A stretch of 64,000 nt of DNA from Ophiura sarsii (Eukaryota > Echinodermata > Ophiuroidea > Amphilepidida > Ophiuridae): positions 61,884,480 to 61,948,479 of the forward strand of contig CM069443.1 in assembly GCA_035610835.1 (NCBI GenBank). The letters run 5' to 3'. Each line of letters begins with the position of its first letter. The stretch's first letter is position 1. A program made the translations under genes and the position numbers. The notes under the pieces are model-generated. The model did no database searches. It was not told where the DNA came from and was given only the letters and a program-made list of their open reading frames with translations. Below are positions 11,760 through 23,659 of the stretch, one piece after another.

Positions 11760-12360
11760 ATGAAGTTCATTTCATTAGGCGTGACAGCCAAATCATAGCG
11801 CTTGGTTCCGGAGCAATAGTGACTTATACCCTAGAGGCTAGACGTACACCTCTACGATGACAACAAGCAATATTATTATCATGATTATGTTTCACTCGTT
11901 GTGTGAATACTCATAAAAATTGAACTAAGACCAGGGCCGTGTAAATTCTATTGAAAAATCAGACGATCAAACTCACTCCCTCGGTGGGATTATAAAATCT
12001 GGAATACTTCTTCTTTCAAAAACAAATCCAATAAGTAGAAAAGGTGACCATTTTAAGTTGAAAACATGCTTAATTTCTTCAAAAATATATTGAGGTCAGC
12101 TCATTTTAGAGGGAGGTCATCACTAAGATTAACACCATTAATGACCTTTAGTGCTATTTTTATCACCCTCGGATGGATAATAAATCTTCAAGGATTAAGC
12201 TACACAGTGATATAAGGCTTGATGTGATTGGTTTTAGGGAAAAGGGTGACCATTTGGCCATCAAATCATGAGTCTTTTTACTGAAAATTACCTTCCGGTG
12301 ACCCAATCAATAAAAATCGATCCAGTGATATACCAATTCTGTAATACAACCCAGTGGCTG
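11760..12360. other. Non-coding stretch, nothing recognised
   Basis: No credible gene or element end seen. Confidence 0.45.
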
Positions 12361-12362
12361 TG

Positions 12363-12774
12363 CTGCCCTACCATGACAAAAGGAGTAATGGACACTTTTT
12401 TCAAAATGGGTTTTTCTATACTAAATGATAGAAATAATATTGATACACAATTCTATCATAGCAGGAACCCTCAACAATTCTTAATTAATGAGTAATTAGC
12501 ATATCAAAAAGGAAGCATGTTCACTTTTTACCAAAAAAACCATGACAAAAGGAAGTAATGGACAATAGGAAATAAAAGATACAAGGCAAATCATGTTTTT
12601 TTGTAAGAGCCTTGACAAGTGATGAGTGTTGTTCTGCTAATGTTATATCAGTTTAATGTCACATTTAATGTACATTTTTGAATATTTTGCAGAATTGTTT
12701 TACAAAATCATGTTTTGCCTTATAGCTCTAAACTTTCCTTTTGTCCATTACTCTCTTTTGTCATGGTAGGGCAG
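12363..12774. mobile_element. Foldback element with 30-bp inverted ends
   Basis: The left end CTGCCCTACCATGACAAAAG is matched by its reverse complement at the right end (12745-12774). TGTG flanks both ends (12359-12362 and 12775-12778), a possible 4-bp target duplication. A third internal copy of CATGACAAAAGGAAGTAATG is at 12541. The frame at 12268-12495 has no recognisable motif and is not annotated as a gene. Confidence 0.75.
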
Positions 12775-12829
12775 TGTGGCCTGGGTAGGTTGGGCGCGCT
12801 CATCCTTGACAACAGTCAATCATCGTGTG

Positions 12830-13510
12830 TTATATATTTATTCGAACATATACTTTCAGAACAGTGGCATTCGCCAACTTGGCGAATGCGTCCATATAAT
12901 ACAATATGAAAAAAACATAAGTAAAATAATATACAAACAATTTTACAGAGCTAGTAATGGATGTACGTGCAGCCCATGCACGTTTCAAATATGACGTACA
13001 AAACACATCAAATATTGGCAGTAAGGGAAAATCATCACTTACAGAGAGAGTTTCATCAGAAAAACCAAGGCGCATAAAACACATTTTATTAGTCAAATTG
13101 CTAGAAATAAATATACTCCATAAAGGTTCAAGATCATGACCTAAGAGTTTAATCTCTAATTTTCGAAACTCATCGACTCTAATGTCATTTAGAGCCGAAC
13201 ACAGAAATAAGAAGTGTTTAAGATCCTCGGTGTCTTTATTACAAAGAGGACAGGTGATATCTATATCTGCCTTCCACGAATGAACACGACTGTTAAGTGT
13301 CAGGGTATTAGATCATGCTTTGAATTTAATCGCAGCCCCATAGAAATCTAATTTACATAACAAATACTTTTCTTAACTAGGCTTCCACTTGTACAGTACA
13401 TAATCTTTCAATGATGATTTTGACATAGCAGAAACTAACCACATATCTTTAAAGTTATCTACACTGATATTACTGAAATTCTTAATCCATACAAATTATC
13501 CTTAAATATA
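12830..13510 (-). pseudogene. LINE C-terminal region with CCHC-type zinc motif, degenerate
   Basis: On the minus strand one frame runs from near 13470 to 12830 with two stops (about 13373 and 13310). It reads WLVSAMSKSSLKDYVLYKWK, then SRVHSWKADIDITCPLCN, then TEDLKHFLFLCSALNDIR, then CFMRLGFSDETLSVSDDF. The CPLCN...HFLFLC spacing is the terminal zinc knuckle found downstream of the reverse transcriptase in several LINE groups. No RT core is left in this window. It appears to be an old 5'-truncated copy. Confidence 0.8.
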
Positions 13511-13519
13511 TGATCCGTA

Positions 13520-13770
13520 CCACGTTCAACCGTTTGGTGACGTTATCAAGGCGGTTCGGCCGGTACCCAGGCGTTCCGGTCGGTAAGGACATGGTGAGGA
13601 GGTGATATGAGACCGGTTAAAGGCCGATGAGGACCCGGTATAGAACGGTATGAACCCGGTTACAACAAAAATATGAATGCGGCCGTTGACATTTTTTGCT
13701 GATTGTTCACCGCGTTGGACTCTGTTATTTCCTATAAGACGGTAAGGGGCCGCCCAGCTCACACGGATAC
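13520..13770. repeat. CCGGT/ACCGG motif cluster
   Basis: About nine ACCGG or CCGGT motifs in 250 bases, several as GGCCGGTACC, GACCGGTT or ACCCGGTT. Local GC is higher than the surroundings. Looks like another short-motif array; no ends seen. Confidence 0.5.
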
Positions 13771-14540
13771 ATGTGAGGGGCCCATTATGACTAGCGACCC
13801 TTATGACTAGCGGGTAGACCCGTTTATATAAACACTAAATAGTCTCGCTCCTAGTTTTACTTCTCATGGGTGTACACTTTTATGTAAACATGTAAATCCA
13901 CTAAACTTGCGGACAAACGCTATGAATTCGACTGATCTCGATTTGAAATGGTCTTCAGATAATTAAATATTGATATTTTCAAATCGAGTGTGTAAACTTT
14001 TCAACTGTCTGTTTTTATCGAATGTTTTGTTGTGGCTTTTGAGATTTTGTAAGGAACAGAGTCGGACAGATGCAAGCTTTGCTGCTGATGCCCTTCGCTT
14101 CATACACAGCCGTTTTCAATGTCATCTATTGAATATATTATCCTAACCTAACTCTATAGATGGCGGATAAGGCTGTCAATACGACTTTGAGGCTAGAAGC
14201 AAAATGCCACAAATCCAGACTAAAATGTGTAACGCGGCGACACGTGGTACAATGGGAAACCTTGCGGTAACAAGTATTTGCTCTGAATGGAACGTATGCG
14301 CTATGTGTCACTCTAATTGAATAGAGAAAAGAATGTTCACATATCGCTAGAGGCAATGTCTTGCTAGAGGGAAGGTCAGACATCACGAAACAACTACGTG
14401 CGTTCAGGCAGTGACAGTTACTGGTTCAGGCAAAATGTGATGAGCCTTGTGTATGTACATTCGACAAGTTGTAACTTGGACCTGCACTTGGACAGTATTT
14501 GATCTTCTAAATACATTCTCTCAAAAATATCACATCAGGT

Positions 14541-14671
14541 CAGGCCCGTAAGCAGGATTTTTTTAGGGGGGGGGGGGCGTATTTTCCGGAAAAGGTACCA
14601 AAAAAATCGTAAAAGGTTGCCCCCAATTTTTTTTAGTCATCTCAGACAATTTTGAGAGCGGGAGGGGGGGC

Positions 14672-14703
<32 letters not shown>

Positions 14704-14805
14704 GGACATGTTTTAGTCCAAATTGGCCCGAAAAAACGCTTTACACAATAGGAAATGGGCCGTTTTTTGGGAAATTGGTACCAAAAAAAAAGTACCACGG
14801 GCCTG
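14541..14805. mobile_element. hAT-like MITE with 8-bp target duplication and empty site in paralogue
   Basis: Ends CAGGCCCGT...ACGGGCCTG, flanked by CATCAGGT (14533-14540) and CATCAGGG (14806-14813). The duplicated locus near 18258 reads CATCAGGTGACGGCT without the element, i.e. the pre-insertion site. Interior is a poly-G tract of about 30 bases. An 8-bp duplication fits the hAT superfamily. Confidence 0.88.
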
Positions 14806-15437
14806 CATCAGGGGACGGCTTGGAAAACGGTGTACCTGTAATTCTTTTATCTACCTCGTGCAGTGACGTTACGGTGTATTCTAACGATCGTATCTTATCA
14901 TTGGTGGTCGTGTGATTCAAATGCTCTGATCATGCTGATGGCGCAGGCTAAGGCCACTTAAAATTAATTATTAGATTCTCGTAGAACGGGCCTACGAAAA
15001 GTGAAGAGGGAGGGCGGTTTTTATTTTCATTTTTTTACTAAATTGACACATAAATATGGGCATGGCTGTTTTCATGCAAATCTTTCACCTGCATCAGGAA
15101 AACGTTGAGGCTCTTTCATGACAGTGACTGAAATTGATAAAATACATAATTAGGCCAGCAACCATTAACATTTCAGTATTAGAAACTCAATAATTTTTGA
15201 AAATAGAAACATTAAAAAAGGGAAGGATGGCTATGAGAATATATTGTGCCCACGCTATACCGGCTCTCTGGTGTATATACTGCGTCGGTCTTTTTTATTA
15301 CGCTCTGACACCACTGCACAGTGGTCCGGGACGCGAAATTATATCCGTGGTAGATGGTTTCGTAACCCCAATTATGCGTAGAATGAATATTTGGGCGTGG
15401 CAGTTTGCCGGTTTCGTCTGATATCGTTTCTTCGTCC

Positions 15438-15547
15438 GTGACGAGCCCCTTCATACTCATGAAGTTCGATAATTTTCAATATTATCCTCGATGTGACGAG
15501 CCCCTTCATACTCATGAAGTTCGATAATTTTCAATATTATCCTCGAT
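15438..15547. repeat. Two-copy 55-bp tandem repeat
   Basis: Two essentially identical 55-bp units starting GTGACGAGCCCCTTCATACT. Very recent duplication. Confidence 0.93.
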
Positions 15548-16024
15548 CACCTGGGCCCAACATCCATGACATGGGGCGAGGCCAACCCGGCTAACAAGAG
15601 GTCCCTCTCTCCTTTTCTCTCCTCGTTCCTTTTTTTACTTACCATTTCCTAATAGCGCTACCATTCTCAAGATGGCGTCCGGAGCACGTGTCTCACAGTT
15701 GTATATTTGACAGCCACATTTGTATGTGCTGACCTTGACTATAATATGACGCAAATGTAGCATAAATGTCGCATAAACACCGGGCATAAACATGATTAAA
15801 ACAGCAGCAATGCATCTGGGCACATTCAAATGACTCGGAAATTATTGTTTTAATTAAAATTTATTTCGCCCACGTCTGTTAAATAGTTGAAGGAGATAGT
15901 TATGATGTATGTAATAGGAGATGTTTGTGCAGGAAGCTTATTCGGGTTTTTTTAGAGAATTTATTGACATTTGATCCTTAGTGATAGCTCTACGGATGTA
16001 AAAAGATAACACAATGATATACTG

Positions 16025-17160
16025 TTGTGATAGAATAAGCGTGGTTGATGTCTTTCAAAACCGAGCGGAACTTATTAAATCGTAGAAATTACTGCTAAAA
16101 TATTAACTTCACTGGAATTACTTAATTTAACTGATATATCCATGATTTATTACAAAAAATAAGTATTCAGTCAATCATAATTATAACGATGTTTTACGTT
16201 ATAACATGGCAGGTAATAGAGAAGGAGCTGACTCGCAGATGAGCCCTATTTCTATCCTATTCCCTTCTTTCATGATCAATTATCACCCTATTGTATAGCG
16301 TAAGAATAATCGTCCTTGAATCGGCCTTTCAAGACATGTGTATAGCCGCGACCAACCTCCACACTCGAGTGGTTTTGATGTCCCGTGTACGTATCACACT
16401 AAAACTGTTTCTAGATTTTATTTGTTAATTTTTATCACGCATGCGTACGAGTGACATAACATCTATTTTCTTAATTAAGATAGTGGATGTTTGGTCCCTC
16501 GTAAGCATGCGTGATAATATTTTACACCACCGAAAGAGATCTCAGAGAAACGAACATTTCAGCAAAACATCTACCGAAATCGGCGGTATATTCGGAAAGT
16601 TACGAATTATTGAATACGTCATTCTGTTTAGGGAAATTTGATTCCCAAACTGTGAATTATTAGGAAATAAGTCCGACAATTTGGTCATTTTCACGTATTT
16701 CCTGCAATTTCCTGTAATTCAGACATAGTTCAAAATAAACTTACTCGTATATCGTACCGATTTATGATGATATGATCGTGACCGAAGTTGACCGAAAAAT
16801 GTAATATTGAATCAAATATTGCTACATTTCTGATACATACAGCAGAATCGAGGCAGACTACTGAACTTTGTTCACCAAAACTATAAGAAGATAAAAATCC
16901 CATTGTATCCATGCGAGTCTACATCACTTTCAAAAATCCCGCGTCAATTCAAAGAATAGACTGAATGGATTGTATGAATGCTGTGAATGACGACGCGTGG
17001 TTGATTCCTTTCTGTAAAGCCGACCGAATCCCATGCAAGGCCTCTATAGACATGATAAACAAGTGACATAAAAACCGCTCGAGCATGGAGGTCGATCGCG
17101 GCTAAACAATAGTCTTCAAAGGCCACTTCAAGGAGGGTTATTCTTACGACGTTAATAAGT
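16025..17160. other. Non-coding stretch with one imperfect hairpin
   Basis: No gene seen. TTATCACGCATGCGTACGAG near 16433 and CTCGTAAGCATGCGTGATAA near 16499 form an imperfect inverted repeat with a loop of about 45 bases. Confidence 0.5.
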
Positions 17161-17164
17161 GAAT

Positions 17165-17184
17165 TACGCCTAAGCCTAGCAATG

Positions 17185-17229
<45 letters not shown>

Positions 17230-17480
17230 TTGGTCGTCCGTGGACGAAACGGAGGAAGCAATCGCAACTTTAATACTGGGCCCAGACTTTCCTGTCATTC
17301 ATGAGTTGGCGGATCTCTGGAGGATCTACACCCATATCATTCTTAACGGTATCAGGATATTGATGGTGTCTTCTGCCTCTGTTAGATTTCCCACCAGGCA
17401 ATGAATAGGCGGTTACAAACATATCTCGTTTGAGTAGTGTCGCGATTGACCTCCTCCTCTATTACCTGCCATGGTTATAA
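17165..17480 (-). pseudogene. RTE-like LINE C-terminus and (ATG)n tail
   Basis: On the minus strand the frame reads GRRHHQYPDTVKNDMGVDPP, then EIRQLMNDRKVWAQY and a stop. It is followed by about 30 non-coding bases and about 16 ATG repeats (plus strand CAT, 17185-17229). A short C-terminal end followed directly by a trinucleotide tail is typical of RTE-clade LINEs. The rest of the element is missing (5' truncation). Confidence 0.8.
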
Positions 17481-17514
17481 TTAGGCAGACTTCTTTATAC
17501 AACAGCCGACAAAA

Positions 17515-18562
17515 TAGTCACGCTCCTATAGGTTTACTTCTCATGGGTGTACGCTTGTATGTAAACTTTTTTTTATAAACCACTAAGCGGACAACCAATG
17601 CTATGAATGTTATCGTATCTCGATTTGAAATGGTCTATCGATAATTAAATATTAATATTTTCAAATCAAGTGTGTCAACTTTTCAACTGTCAAGTCTATT
17701 TTTACGGATGTTTTGTTGTGGCTTCTGAGATTTTGTAAGGAACAGAGTCAGACAGATGCAAGCTTAGTTGCTGATGCCCTTCGCTTCATCATACACAGCC
17801 GTTTGCACCTCCCCCCCCCCCCCCCACCCCCACCCACTTACGTGAAATTCACGAGGTGACTGGAAAAAATGTGGGGCAACCTTTTACGAAAATTTCACTG
17901 CACTGTCGGTTCACTTTCATTTTTCGCCCCCCCCCCCCCCCTCCCCCCAATATGAAATACCTGGCTACGCCACTGTGGATAAGGTTGTCAATACGACTTT
18001 AAGGCTAGAAGCAGAATGCCGCAAATCCAGACTTAAATGTGTAACGCGACACGTGGTACAATGGGAAATCTTGCGGTAACAAGTAATTGTTCTGAAAGTC
18101 TGCGCTTACACTAATGTATTGTATTGATGTGTCAATCTAATTGAATTGTATAGAGAAAGAATGTTCACACATCGCTAGAGGGAAGGTCAGACATGAAACA
18201 ACTACGCGCGTTCACGCAAAATGTTTCTAAATACATTCTCTCAAAAATATATCATCAGGTGACGGCTGGGACAACGGTGTACCTGTAATTCGTTTATCTA
18301 CCTCTGCGTAGTGACGTCACGGTGTATTCCAAACGTAGTCTAAATGTAGCATAAACATGATTAAAACAGCAGGAATACACCTGAGCACATTCAAATGACT
18401 CGGCTAATGTTTTCGCCCACGTCTGTTGAATATTTGAAGAAGATAGTTATCATGAATGTAATAGGAGATGTTTGTGCAGGAAGCTTATTCGGTTTTTGTA
18501 AGCATTTATTGACATTTGATCCTTAGTGATAGCTCTACGGATGTAAACAGATAACAAAATAA
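17515..18562. repeat. Segmental duplication, copy B
   Basis: Second copy of 13845-16022. It lacks the 14541-14805 MITE but carries a C-rich insertion at about 17808-17975 ending CTGGCTACGCCACTG, the terminus of the CAGTGGCGTA hAT-like MITE family seen at 46752 and 57897; the left end of that insertion is missing. Confidence 0.85.
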
Positions 18563-18714
18563 TATGCATATAACTTGCTGAAAGTAACTTTTCCGTGTAA
18601 ACAAGTTTATACATTTAAAATTTATACCTTCAAGAGACATTTGGGGAAAATACATCTCTTTCTTCTCTTCAGTAGAATATAGGCGGCCAATATTGTTATG
18701 CAATCTAATTGCCT

Positions 18715-19300
18715 ACAATGTGCAGCATGATGAACGCAATCTGCAGCAAGTTGACCACAATCTGCAGCAAAATAACCGCAATCTGCAGCAAAATAACCAC
18801 AATCTGCAGCAAAACGACTACAATTTTCAGAAAGTTATCTACATTCGACACAAAGATCGCTAGAGGGAAGGTCAGAAAGAAAGAATGTATTTTCCCCAAA
18901 ATGATGCGGTTATCTTGCAGCTAGATAATCTGCAGCAAATTTTCAAAAAGGAGAACGCAATCTGCAGCTAGATGACCACAATGAGCAAAATAACCGCAAT
19001 CTGCAGCAAAATAACCGCAATCTGCAGCAAAATAACCGCAATCTGCAGCAAAATAACCGCAATCTGCACCAAAATAACCGCAATCTGCACCAAGACGACT
19101 AGGCCTACAATTTTCAGAAAGTTGTCTACATTCTACACTAAGATCGGACCGCAATCCACAGCAAGACCGCATTTTGCAGCTGGATAACCACAAACCATAA
19201 TCTGTAGCAAATCTTCAGAGAGGTGAACACAATCTGCAACAAATCTTCAGAAAGGTGACTGCAATCTACTGCAAAATGACCACAATCTGCCGCGATGACC
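18715..19300. repeat. 21-bp minisatellite around CTGCAG
   Basis: About 20 degenerate copies of a unit near AACCGCAATCTGCAGCAAAAT, best conserved at 18985-19095. It is interrupted by AGAGGGAAGGTCAGA-type sequence at 18860. Frames here are open on both strands because the unit is a multiple of three; they are not genes. Confidence 0.9.
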
Positions 19301-20815
19301 ACAATTGTGCATCCCTGCTAGGCATTCTGTTCATTATGATGTGCGTACAATGATTTAAACTTTTATCCAACTTTTATCAATGTAAATATAAGAAAATCCA
19401 CACGACACGCAAAATTGTCTTATGATCTCAAAATGTTACCTACATCTCGATGGACTTTCATGCGCAATTCGTCCCGCTGGTGTGTGGGTGTGGGTGGGGG
19501 TGGATGGGTGTGGGCATGGGCGGGCGGGTGGGCGGCGCGAAACGTATACGCGCCATGTACAATATCATTTTAAAGACTTGAATAAAAACCTCCTTAGCAC
19601 TTACCATGTGAAGCAAGCTATGTCAAACAAAAGGGTAATATGTGCCTGTCTCGTATACGAGAAATAGCTAATCAAAAGTGAGGTGGACAAAGATACAAAT
19701 CGGTCAAGTAAATAGCCATTGTTATCTTATCGTCATTTTCTATTTCAGCATTTGGATAAGTTGGGGTTCAATTTCTTCTAGTATCAAACTATATCTCTAC
19801 CTGCCCGATTCCATTCGTTAGTATAAACAATAAGAGAAGCATCTTCAAATCAAATATCATACTCACTTGTCATATACTTAAAATGTCCAGATATTTTGTC
19901 TGCTGCAACCGTTTTCAATCAACTTGATGAACCCATTTTATCAGCTCCCTGATTTCGGCAGTCTGGGATCAATCGAATATCGTCTGATGCAACGATTAGG
20001 ATAATGTCTCAAACATTTCGTTTGGCATTGCCACATGGTATTCGCTTTTGAACTTGCTATCAAAATGACTGGAATACGTATCACAATCGAGGCCTCTGAC
20101 GAGCCGAAATGGATTATTTACCTCAATATATTAATACATCGAAAACATTTTTATTAAGACACAAATTAATTAATTAATTAATAGAAGTCAGATCCGCCCA
20201 AGTTCTCGAATTTGTGCGAATTTTTCTCGATTTATAGATATTTTTGGAAGACGGATCTTCCCTGGAGTTACACTTGGCTAATTTGGTAAGCTAAACTCCT
20301 TGCTTTTGACAATAAAAGACTTGCGAAGTAGTCTTCAGGGCCCGCACTTCAAGCCCGGTAAATATTTTTTGAGGGCCGCGAAATAGTTCTACTCCGACTA
20401 CTCAGACATCTTATCGGTCACAGAGTGAAGTCTAAGCGAGTTGGACAGACATATCAGTCCCAAAATGCAATATGCGCGTTTAGTCTGATCAATATAGATA
20501 GTGGGGAACATTTCTGAAACTGGACTCGTATGCAGCTTCAAATGCTGTTTGTTCAGCAAGTCGTGTCAGGATTGCCGCTTCTCCAGTGTTCTGGATTAAC
20601 TATGTGCTGCCTGAATTAAAACAAATCCTAGCCTCTGATTCTCCGTAATAGTCATCATGATAATTCTGTTACAATGTGCTGCCAACCATCCCGTTTAAAT
20701 GAAGCAGTTTATATATACCCTCTGTTGTATTTGGCTGTAATTCATCTGCAGATATTTTGCATCATCTTGATGTGGCTCTGCCAAGCGACTATCCCGCACA
20801 TTATGAGGTCCTCCT
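19300..20815. other. Non-coding stretch
   Basis: No gene seen. Contains a GT-rich tract at 19480-19530 and (TTAA)n at about 20167-20180. Confidence 0.5.
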
Positions 20816-20820
20816 TTAAA

Positions 20821-21218
20821 GGGACACTAAGAGATGTGTAGGAGGCAGCGCCCTCAATTATGATAAAAACTGAGATTAGTTTATTTTTATAATTGTATTA
20901 CATGTATGAACTTACACCTATAAGGCTTAAGAAAAATCAGCTCTCTTTGTACCAGAAAACGTCGATTCAAAAAATGCTGGTCCCGCGGGACCAGCATTTA
21001 ACGTCCGACAGTATCCCCGTGCAGTACGCGTGATACATAACGCGAACCATATTTGCATAGAGGGCGTTTTTCAATAAATAGCGATGATATTGTTTTAATC
21101 TAGTTTTGCTATGTTTTTTGTTAGTAGAAACAACAATAATGGCGATTTTTAATGTTCATCTTGAATTCTGAAGTAAATTTTTAAACATTTAAACTTTTCA
21201 ACACCATTTAATGTCCCT
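20821..21218. mobile_element. MITE with TTAA target duplication and a 28-bp palindrome
   Basis: Begins AGGGACA and ends TGTCCCT, with TTAA at 20817-20820 and 21219-21222. TTAA duplications occur in piggyBac and Kolobok elements. Inside, 20972-20999 is a perfect palindrome with arm AAATGCTGGTCCCG. Confidence 0.8.
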
Positions 21219-21299
21219 TTAAGCCTTCATCTGGTTCTTTTATGTCTGCAACGGCCTTTTCTTAATTCCACTTGTGTATGTATGCCGAGTTCTTGCTTT

Positions 21300-21650
21300 T
21301 TCGCAGCTGGTCTTGTGGCCGAAGGGCTAATGTCCGTGCGTTTACTCTGCATATTATTTACAAACTAGAAGCGCCGCGGTTCGCGACTTTGGTGGTTGGT
21401 AGTGGCGATGGCATGATACTTCCGTGTGGAACCTTATCAGCCCTCAGGCAGTCATCAGTGTGTTGATCGTATTTCGTATCTTCTGTAAAATAAACTTATT
21501 GACTGATTCTTCTTCATAAAGTGCATAGTTTCCATAGACTTAAATTATAATTCTGTGATAGTTTCCTACTTCGTATTTAGTACATCTACATCTACATTTA
21601 CATATTTACTTGGAAGAACAATTTCAATATTGTTATCGCGCCAGACGCGT
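21300..21650 (+). repeat. tRNA-derived SINE-like repeat, copy 1
   Basis: A tRNA-like head (TGGCCGAAGGG A-box-like, GCGGTTCGCGACT B-box-like) precedes a body shared with 40834-41080, including CAGGCAGTCATCAGTGTGTT and ACAATTTCAATATTGTTATC. Order and spacing suggest a SINE; family not named. Confidence 0.5.
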
Positions 21651-21764
21651 ACCGCGATTTAGGTCATTGTGGGGTCTGCGCAATTACCCGCAATATTTTG
21701 TTTTCACATCATAGTATCAATGACGCAGTGAAATCAAAAAAGATTTACCGGGAATTCCCAGGTC

Positions 21765-21830
21765 CGTCAAACCATGACAATGACGTTGGGGGAAATCAAA
21801 CCATGACAATGACGTTGGTGGAAATCCCTG
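21765..21830. repeat. Two-copy tandem repeat, about 33 bp
   Basis: TCAAACCATGACAATGACGT followed by TGGNGGAAA occurs twice in a row. Confidence 0.75.
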
Positions 21831-22515
21831 ATGTTCCCTTCCTTAACAGCACATATCTTTATAAATTTTTTTCCTTTCCTTCATTTTCTTCTTCCTGTCG
21901 TATCCCTTTTACTTTTTATATTCCTCATACCTTTCTTCCCTTTCACTTTTCACCTTCCCTACAATGTCGCCTTCCGAAATGTCTCTATTTGAGAGTGAAT
22001 CATGACTATTCTTTCATGCCCTAATGAGGTGTGTGTGTCGGGGCCAGTCAGTGGGTGGGTGGGGGTGGAGGGGGTTTAACCATCTCTACATTATGTTGGT
22101 GGGTCCACAAAATCAACAGTGTGGTCCACCGCCACTACGGGATCCAAAAACACCTCCATACCCCGCGCGTATGTGGAGTTTTGCCGCATAACCCTACGCG
22201 ATGAGCCCAATTTGGCCACTTTTTGTTATTGATTGTGCGAAATAATTGGGGTGAAAATGGATCCGAAAGGGGGGGGGGGGGAAGGACGAAAACAGAAGAA
22301 ATACAGAATAAAAACAGAATTTCCATAGCTATTTTCCCAAAGACCTTCCATTCGCGGCGACCTCACGGACCGGACATCCTCCACGGAGTGGGGACGGACG
22401 GCACCACATCCAGGAGACATGTGGGGATGGACGGCACCACATGTGGTGGACACGGTGTGGGGACGGGCGTCTTCCACAATATGGGAATGGCCGGGGGAGT
22501 GTGGGGATAGGCGGG

Positions 22516-23448
22516 CACACAGGTACCACCTGCGCACCACAGGTACCACCTGCACACCACAGGTACCACCTGCACACCACAGGTACCACCTGCGCACCAC
22601 AGGTACCACCTGCACACCACAGGTACAACCTGCGCACCACAGGTACCACCTGCACACCACAGGTACCACCTGCACACCACAGGTACCACCTGCGCACCAC
22701 AGGTACCACCTGCACACCACAGGTACCACCTGCACACCACAGGTACCACCTGCGCACCACAGGTACCACCTGCACACCACAGGTACCACCTGCACACCAC
22801 AGGTACCACCTGCGCACCACAGGTACCACCTGCACACCACAGGTACCACCTGCACACCACAGGTACCACCTGCGCACCACAGGTACCACCTGCACACCAC
22901 AGGTACCACCTGCACACCACAGGTACCACCTGCGCACCACAGGTACCACCTGCACACCACAGGTACCACCTTCGCACCACAGGTACCACCTGCGCACCAC
23001 AGGTACCACCTGCACACCACAGGTACCACCTGCACACCACAGGTACCACCTGCGCACCACAGGTACCACCTGCGCACCACCTTCGCACCACAGGTACCAC
23101 CTGCGCACCACCTGCGCATCACAGGTACCACCTGCGCACCACAGGTACCACCTGCGCACCAGAGTCGCACCACCTTCGCACCACAGGTACCACCTGCACA
23201 CCACAGGTACCACCTGCACACCACAGGTACCACCTGCACACCACAGGTACCACCTGCGCACCACAGGTACCACCTGCACACCACAGGTACCACCTGCACA
23301 CCACAGGTACCACCTGCGCACCACAGGTACCACCTGCACACCACAGGTACCACCTGCACACCACAGGTACCACCTGCGCACCACAGGTACCACCTGCGCA
23401 CCACAGGTACCACCTGCACACCACAGGTACCACCTGCACACCACAGGT
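22516..23448. repeat. 20-bp minisatellite with 60-bp higher-order pattern
   Basis: About 47 copies of AGGTACCACCTGCGCACCAC with the variant TGCACACC. Over much of the array the variants run in threes (one GCGC, two CACA), giving a 60-bp period. Within each unit CAGGT and ACCTG are inverted around ACC. An irregular block at about 23071-23190 (with CTTCGCACC and CAGAGTCGCACC) recurs in the array at 38330. Because the unit has no stop in any frame on either strand, long open frames (up to 429 codons) cross it; they are artefacts. Confidence 0.97.
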
Positions 23449-23655
23449 CCCAGATAGCAAGACTACGGTGGGTCAACGTTGGCAATGATCGGCAAGGTCG
23501 CGGTCGGAAAGCCAACGTGTAGCCAACGTCTAGCCAACGTTGAGTATTAACAGGATTTTATGTCGGGTATTGGTTGCCAAATGAACGTCAACATGACGTT
23601 GGTAAATGGTCGGTAAGCAAACGGTCGGCGGGCCAGCGTTGGCCCGACGATTTCA
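23449..23655 (+). mobile_element. CCCAGATAGCAA terminus with AACGTTGGC motif array (left end of candidate giant element)
   Basis: Begins CCCAGATAGCAAGACTACGG directly at the end of the 20-bp minisatellite. Inside are several GCCAACGT and AACGTTGGC motifs. No partner terminus lies within several kb to the right; the inverted partner is at 38318-38329. Confidence 0.7.
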
Positions 23656-23659
23656 GTAC

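Larger units (their letters stand above)
13845..16022. repeat. Segmental duplication, copy A
   Basis: Homologous in order to 17515-18562. Shared blocks include TTTACTTCTCATGGGTGTAC, GTTTTGTTGTGGCTT, CGACACGTGGTACAATGGGA and GATCCTTAGTGATAGCTCTA. Copy A has an extra block (about 14890-15745) absent from copy B, and a MITE at 14541-14805. Confidence 0.85.

Noticed and set aside
15671..15709. Short frame from AAGATGGCGTCCGGAGCACG
   Set aside because: Only 12 codons before a stop with no convincing donor.
22226..23522. Open frames of 245 to 429 codons on both strands
   Set aside because: They are translations of the 20-bp minisatellite, which lacks stops in all six frames; overlapping frames on opposite strands cannot all be real.
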